Positions 6,561 to 7,098 of a stretch of 7,098 nucleotides of DNA are shown piece after piece. Each line of letters starts with the position of its first letter. Position 1 is the first letter of the stretch. Position numbers and translations under genes: made by a program. This DNA comes from Sphingomonadales bacterium (lineage in GTDB: Bacteria; Pseudomonadota; Alphaproteobacteria; Sphingomonadales; Sphingomonadaceae), in contig JAIYAA010000056.1 of the NCBI GenBank assembly GCA_027489295.1, forward strand, positions 1 to 7,098, given 5' to 3'. A model generated the notes under the pieces. The model had not been told where the DNA came from, searched no databases, and worked only from the letters and a program-made list of their open reading frames with translations.

Positions 6561-6731
6561 TCAGGCGAAGTCGCCCAGCAACGCCTGCGGGTCGCGCGCT
6601 ACGAGCTTCGCCGTATAGCGCTCGGCCATCTCCTGATGCACCCGGCGCGCGCTGCTGTCGTCGCAACATGCCGCGCGCGTCCGCTCCTGCTGCGCACGCC
6701 GCGCGAAATATTCTGAGTCGTTTCTGGCCAT
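6561..6731 (-). CDS. Small charged protein of unknown function (56 aa)
   Basis: The 56-aa product starts MARNDSEYFARRAQQERTRA and is highly charged, predicted mostly helical, with no signal peptide or membrane segment. It resembles small sphingomonad proteins that open with a (S/A)EYFxRRAxxER pattern and are annotated as hypothetical. I know of no function for them. An adjacent cysteine pair (Cys22-Cys23) is unusual for such a short polar protein. The ATG at 6731 has GGAGA six bases upstream, so the longer frame reaching 6824 is unlikely. The gene converges on murI, with its stop codon three bases from the murI stop. A long-loop inverted repeat covers its 5' leader. Confidence 0.8.
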   Translation of the reverse strand: MARNDSEYFARRAQQERTRAACCDDSSARRVHQEMAERYTAKLVARDPQALLGDFA

Positions 6732-6737
6732 GGCTGG

Positions 6738-6742
6738 TCTCC
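6738..6742 (-). promoter_or_regulatory. Ribosome binding site of the 56-aa gene
   Basis: The minus strand reads GGAGA with six bases to the ATG at 6731. This supports the short 56-aa start and argues that the small gene is real. Confidence 0.75.
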
Positions 6743-6745
6743 GTT

Positions 6746-6790
6746 CACAAGCGGGAACCCGATCATCTCTCCGTCGCAGAGTCGCTTGTG
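6746..6790. repeat. 8-bp inverted repeat in the leader of the 56-aa gene
   Basis: CACAAGCG (6746-6753) and CGCTTGTG (6783-6790) are perfect reverse complements 29 nt apart, starting 15 bp upstream of the small gene's ATG. It could be a regulator-binding site or a leader stem. There is no T-tract, so it is not a clear terminator. Confidence 0.4.
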
Positions 6791-6810
6791 CCCCGACTCG
6801 TTCGCGATAG

Positions 6811-6980
6811 GGCTTGCATACCATGAATCGCGCGGGGCGCCGCGAGCGGATATCGGTGCATCCGATCAGATTGAGCAGCTTTTCCGCGGGGCCTCCCTGC
6901 TGAAAAGGGGATGCAAGCCTCCTAAGTTAGGCTATGACCAGCCGCAAATTCCGGTCAGCAAGACCGGCGGGAGAGGCTGG
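6811..6980. other. Dense cluster of inverted repeats, candidate structured RNA or leader
   Basis: This lies in the gene-free stretch 6732-7039. An outer stem pairs 6811-6819 (GGCTTGCAT) with 6911-6919 (ATGCAAGCC). Inside it are possible hairpins 6828-6832/6841-6845 (TCGCG/CGCGA), 6847-6851/6860-6864 (CGGAT/ATCCG, alternative to 6852-6856/6862-6866) and 6874-6878/6897-6901 (AGCAG/CTGCT). Downstream are a palindrome CCTAAGTTAGG (6921-6931) and a nested stem in which CCAGCC (6938-6943) and GGCTGG (6975-6980) enclose CCGGTC (6951-6956) and GACCGG (6962-6967) with 7 nt on each side. I match it to no known riboswitch or RNA. Strand is undetermined, but position suggests a plus-strand leader of the gene at 7040. 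The rest of 6732-7039 shows nothing else I can identify. Confidence 0.4.
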
Positions 6981-7039
6981 GGCAATACGGGGGTTCACGT
7001 GCTGGAATTGCTCGAAGACAAGGCGTAGAGAATCAATCC

Positions 7040-7098
7040 ATGCAGCGCCAAGACGCATCCGCACCCGCGATCGACTATACGCGGGTCTTCACCCAGGC
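7040..7098 (+). CDS. Start of an unidentified gene (19 codons, cut by window edge)
   Basis: An ATG at 7040 opens a frame that stays open to the edge, reading MQRQDASAPAIDYTRVFTQ. A weak AGAG lies nine bases upstream. The IDYTRVF segment resembles the lead-in of some PAS-domain sensor kinases, where a short polar tail precedes such a pattern, but 19 residues are far too few to assign a family. It could be an unrelated cytosolic protein. It lacks a signal peptide in the visible part. Confidence 0.5.
   Translation, partial: MQRQDASAPAIDYTRVFTQ

Noticed and set aside
6951..6967. CCGGTC/GACCGG hairpin as an intrinsic terminator
   Set aside because: Neither strand has a T-tract after the stem, and the flanking CCAGCC/GGCTGG pairing suggests a larger nested structure instead.
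6786..7028. An 80-codon plus-strand open frame in the right-hand intergenic region
   Set aside because: It would start with GTG without a ribosome site, has no recognisable motif, and coincides with the inverted-repeat cluster. Better explained as non-coding.
6811..7039. A retron-type RNA or group II intron end upstream of the gene at 7040
   Set aside because: The 91 nt between the outer arms is short for a retron msr-msd, no domain V or GUGYG boundary is visible, and the 19 visible residues of the next gene show no reverse-transcriptase feature.

Overview
This window is GC-rich DNA, probably from a sphingomonad-like alphaproteobacterium. That placement is an inference. It rests on the base composition, on the presence of plsY, dprA and topA on one strand (a common alphaproteobacterial neighbourhood), on sphingomonad-like MurI, PlsY and DprA sequences, and on a small 'SEYFARRA' protein of a type I associate with sphingomonads. 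No rRNA, tRNA, CRISPR array, transposase, integrase or phage gene was seen. The content is mostly chromosomal housekeeping with one accessory-looking block.

Layout, left to right. The first 35 codons of topA (minus strand) run off the left edge. A small probably exported protein of unknown function (233-733, plus) converges on yghU (743-1648, minus), a glutathione S-transferase-family disulfide-bond oxidoreductase. A strong intrinsic terminator separates yghU from an upstream minus-strand gene for a small outer-membrane beta-barrel protein (1779-2387). A repeat-bearing 189-bp divergent region then leads to a plus-strand polytopic membrane protein resembling GT-C glycosyltransferases (2577-3959). 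This gene meets dprA tail to tail in a perfect 10-bp inverted repeat that carries both stop codons. dprA (3964-5043) and plsY (5036-5641) overlap by 8 bp and look like one transcription unit. Glutamate racemase murI (5760-6557) is divergent from plsY and converges on a 56-aa protein (6561-6731). The right end is a roughly 308-bp non-coding stretch unusually rich in inverted repeats, followed by the start of an unidentified plus-strand gene at 7040.

How the genes relate. plsY makes lysophosphatidate for phospholipids, murI makes D-glutamate for peptidoglycan, the barrel protein sits in the outer membrane and the membrane protein may act on an envelope glycan, so much of the window serves the cell envelope. 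dprA (uptake of transforming DNA) and topA (supercoil relaxation) act on DNA. plsY, dprA and topA lie in the usual order on one strand, but a 3.86-kb block carrying four unrelated genes separates dprA from topA.

The best candidates for something undescribed are the inverted-repeat cluster at 6811-6980 (possible structured RNA or leader), the shared gene-end hairpin at 3950-3973, and the repeated GCAAAG motif in the divergent region 2388-2576. I see no convincing new multi-gene system.
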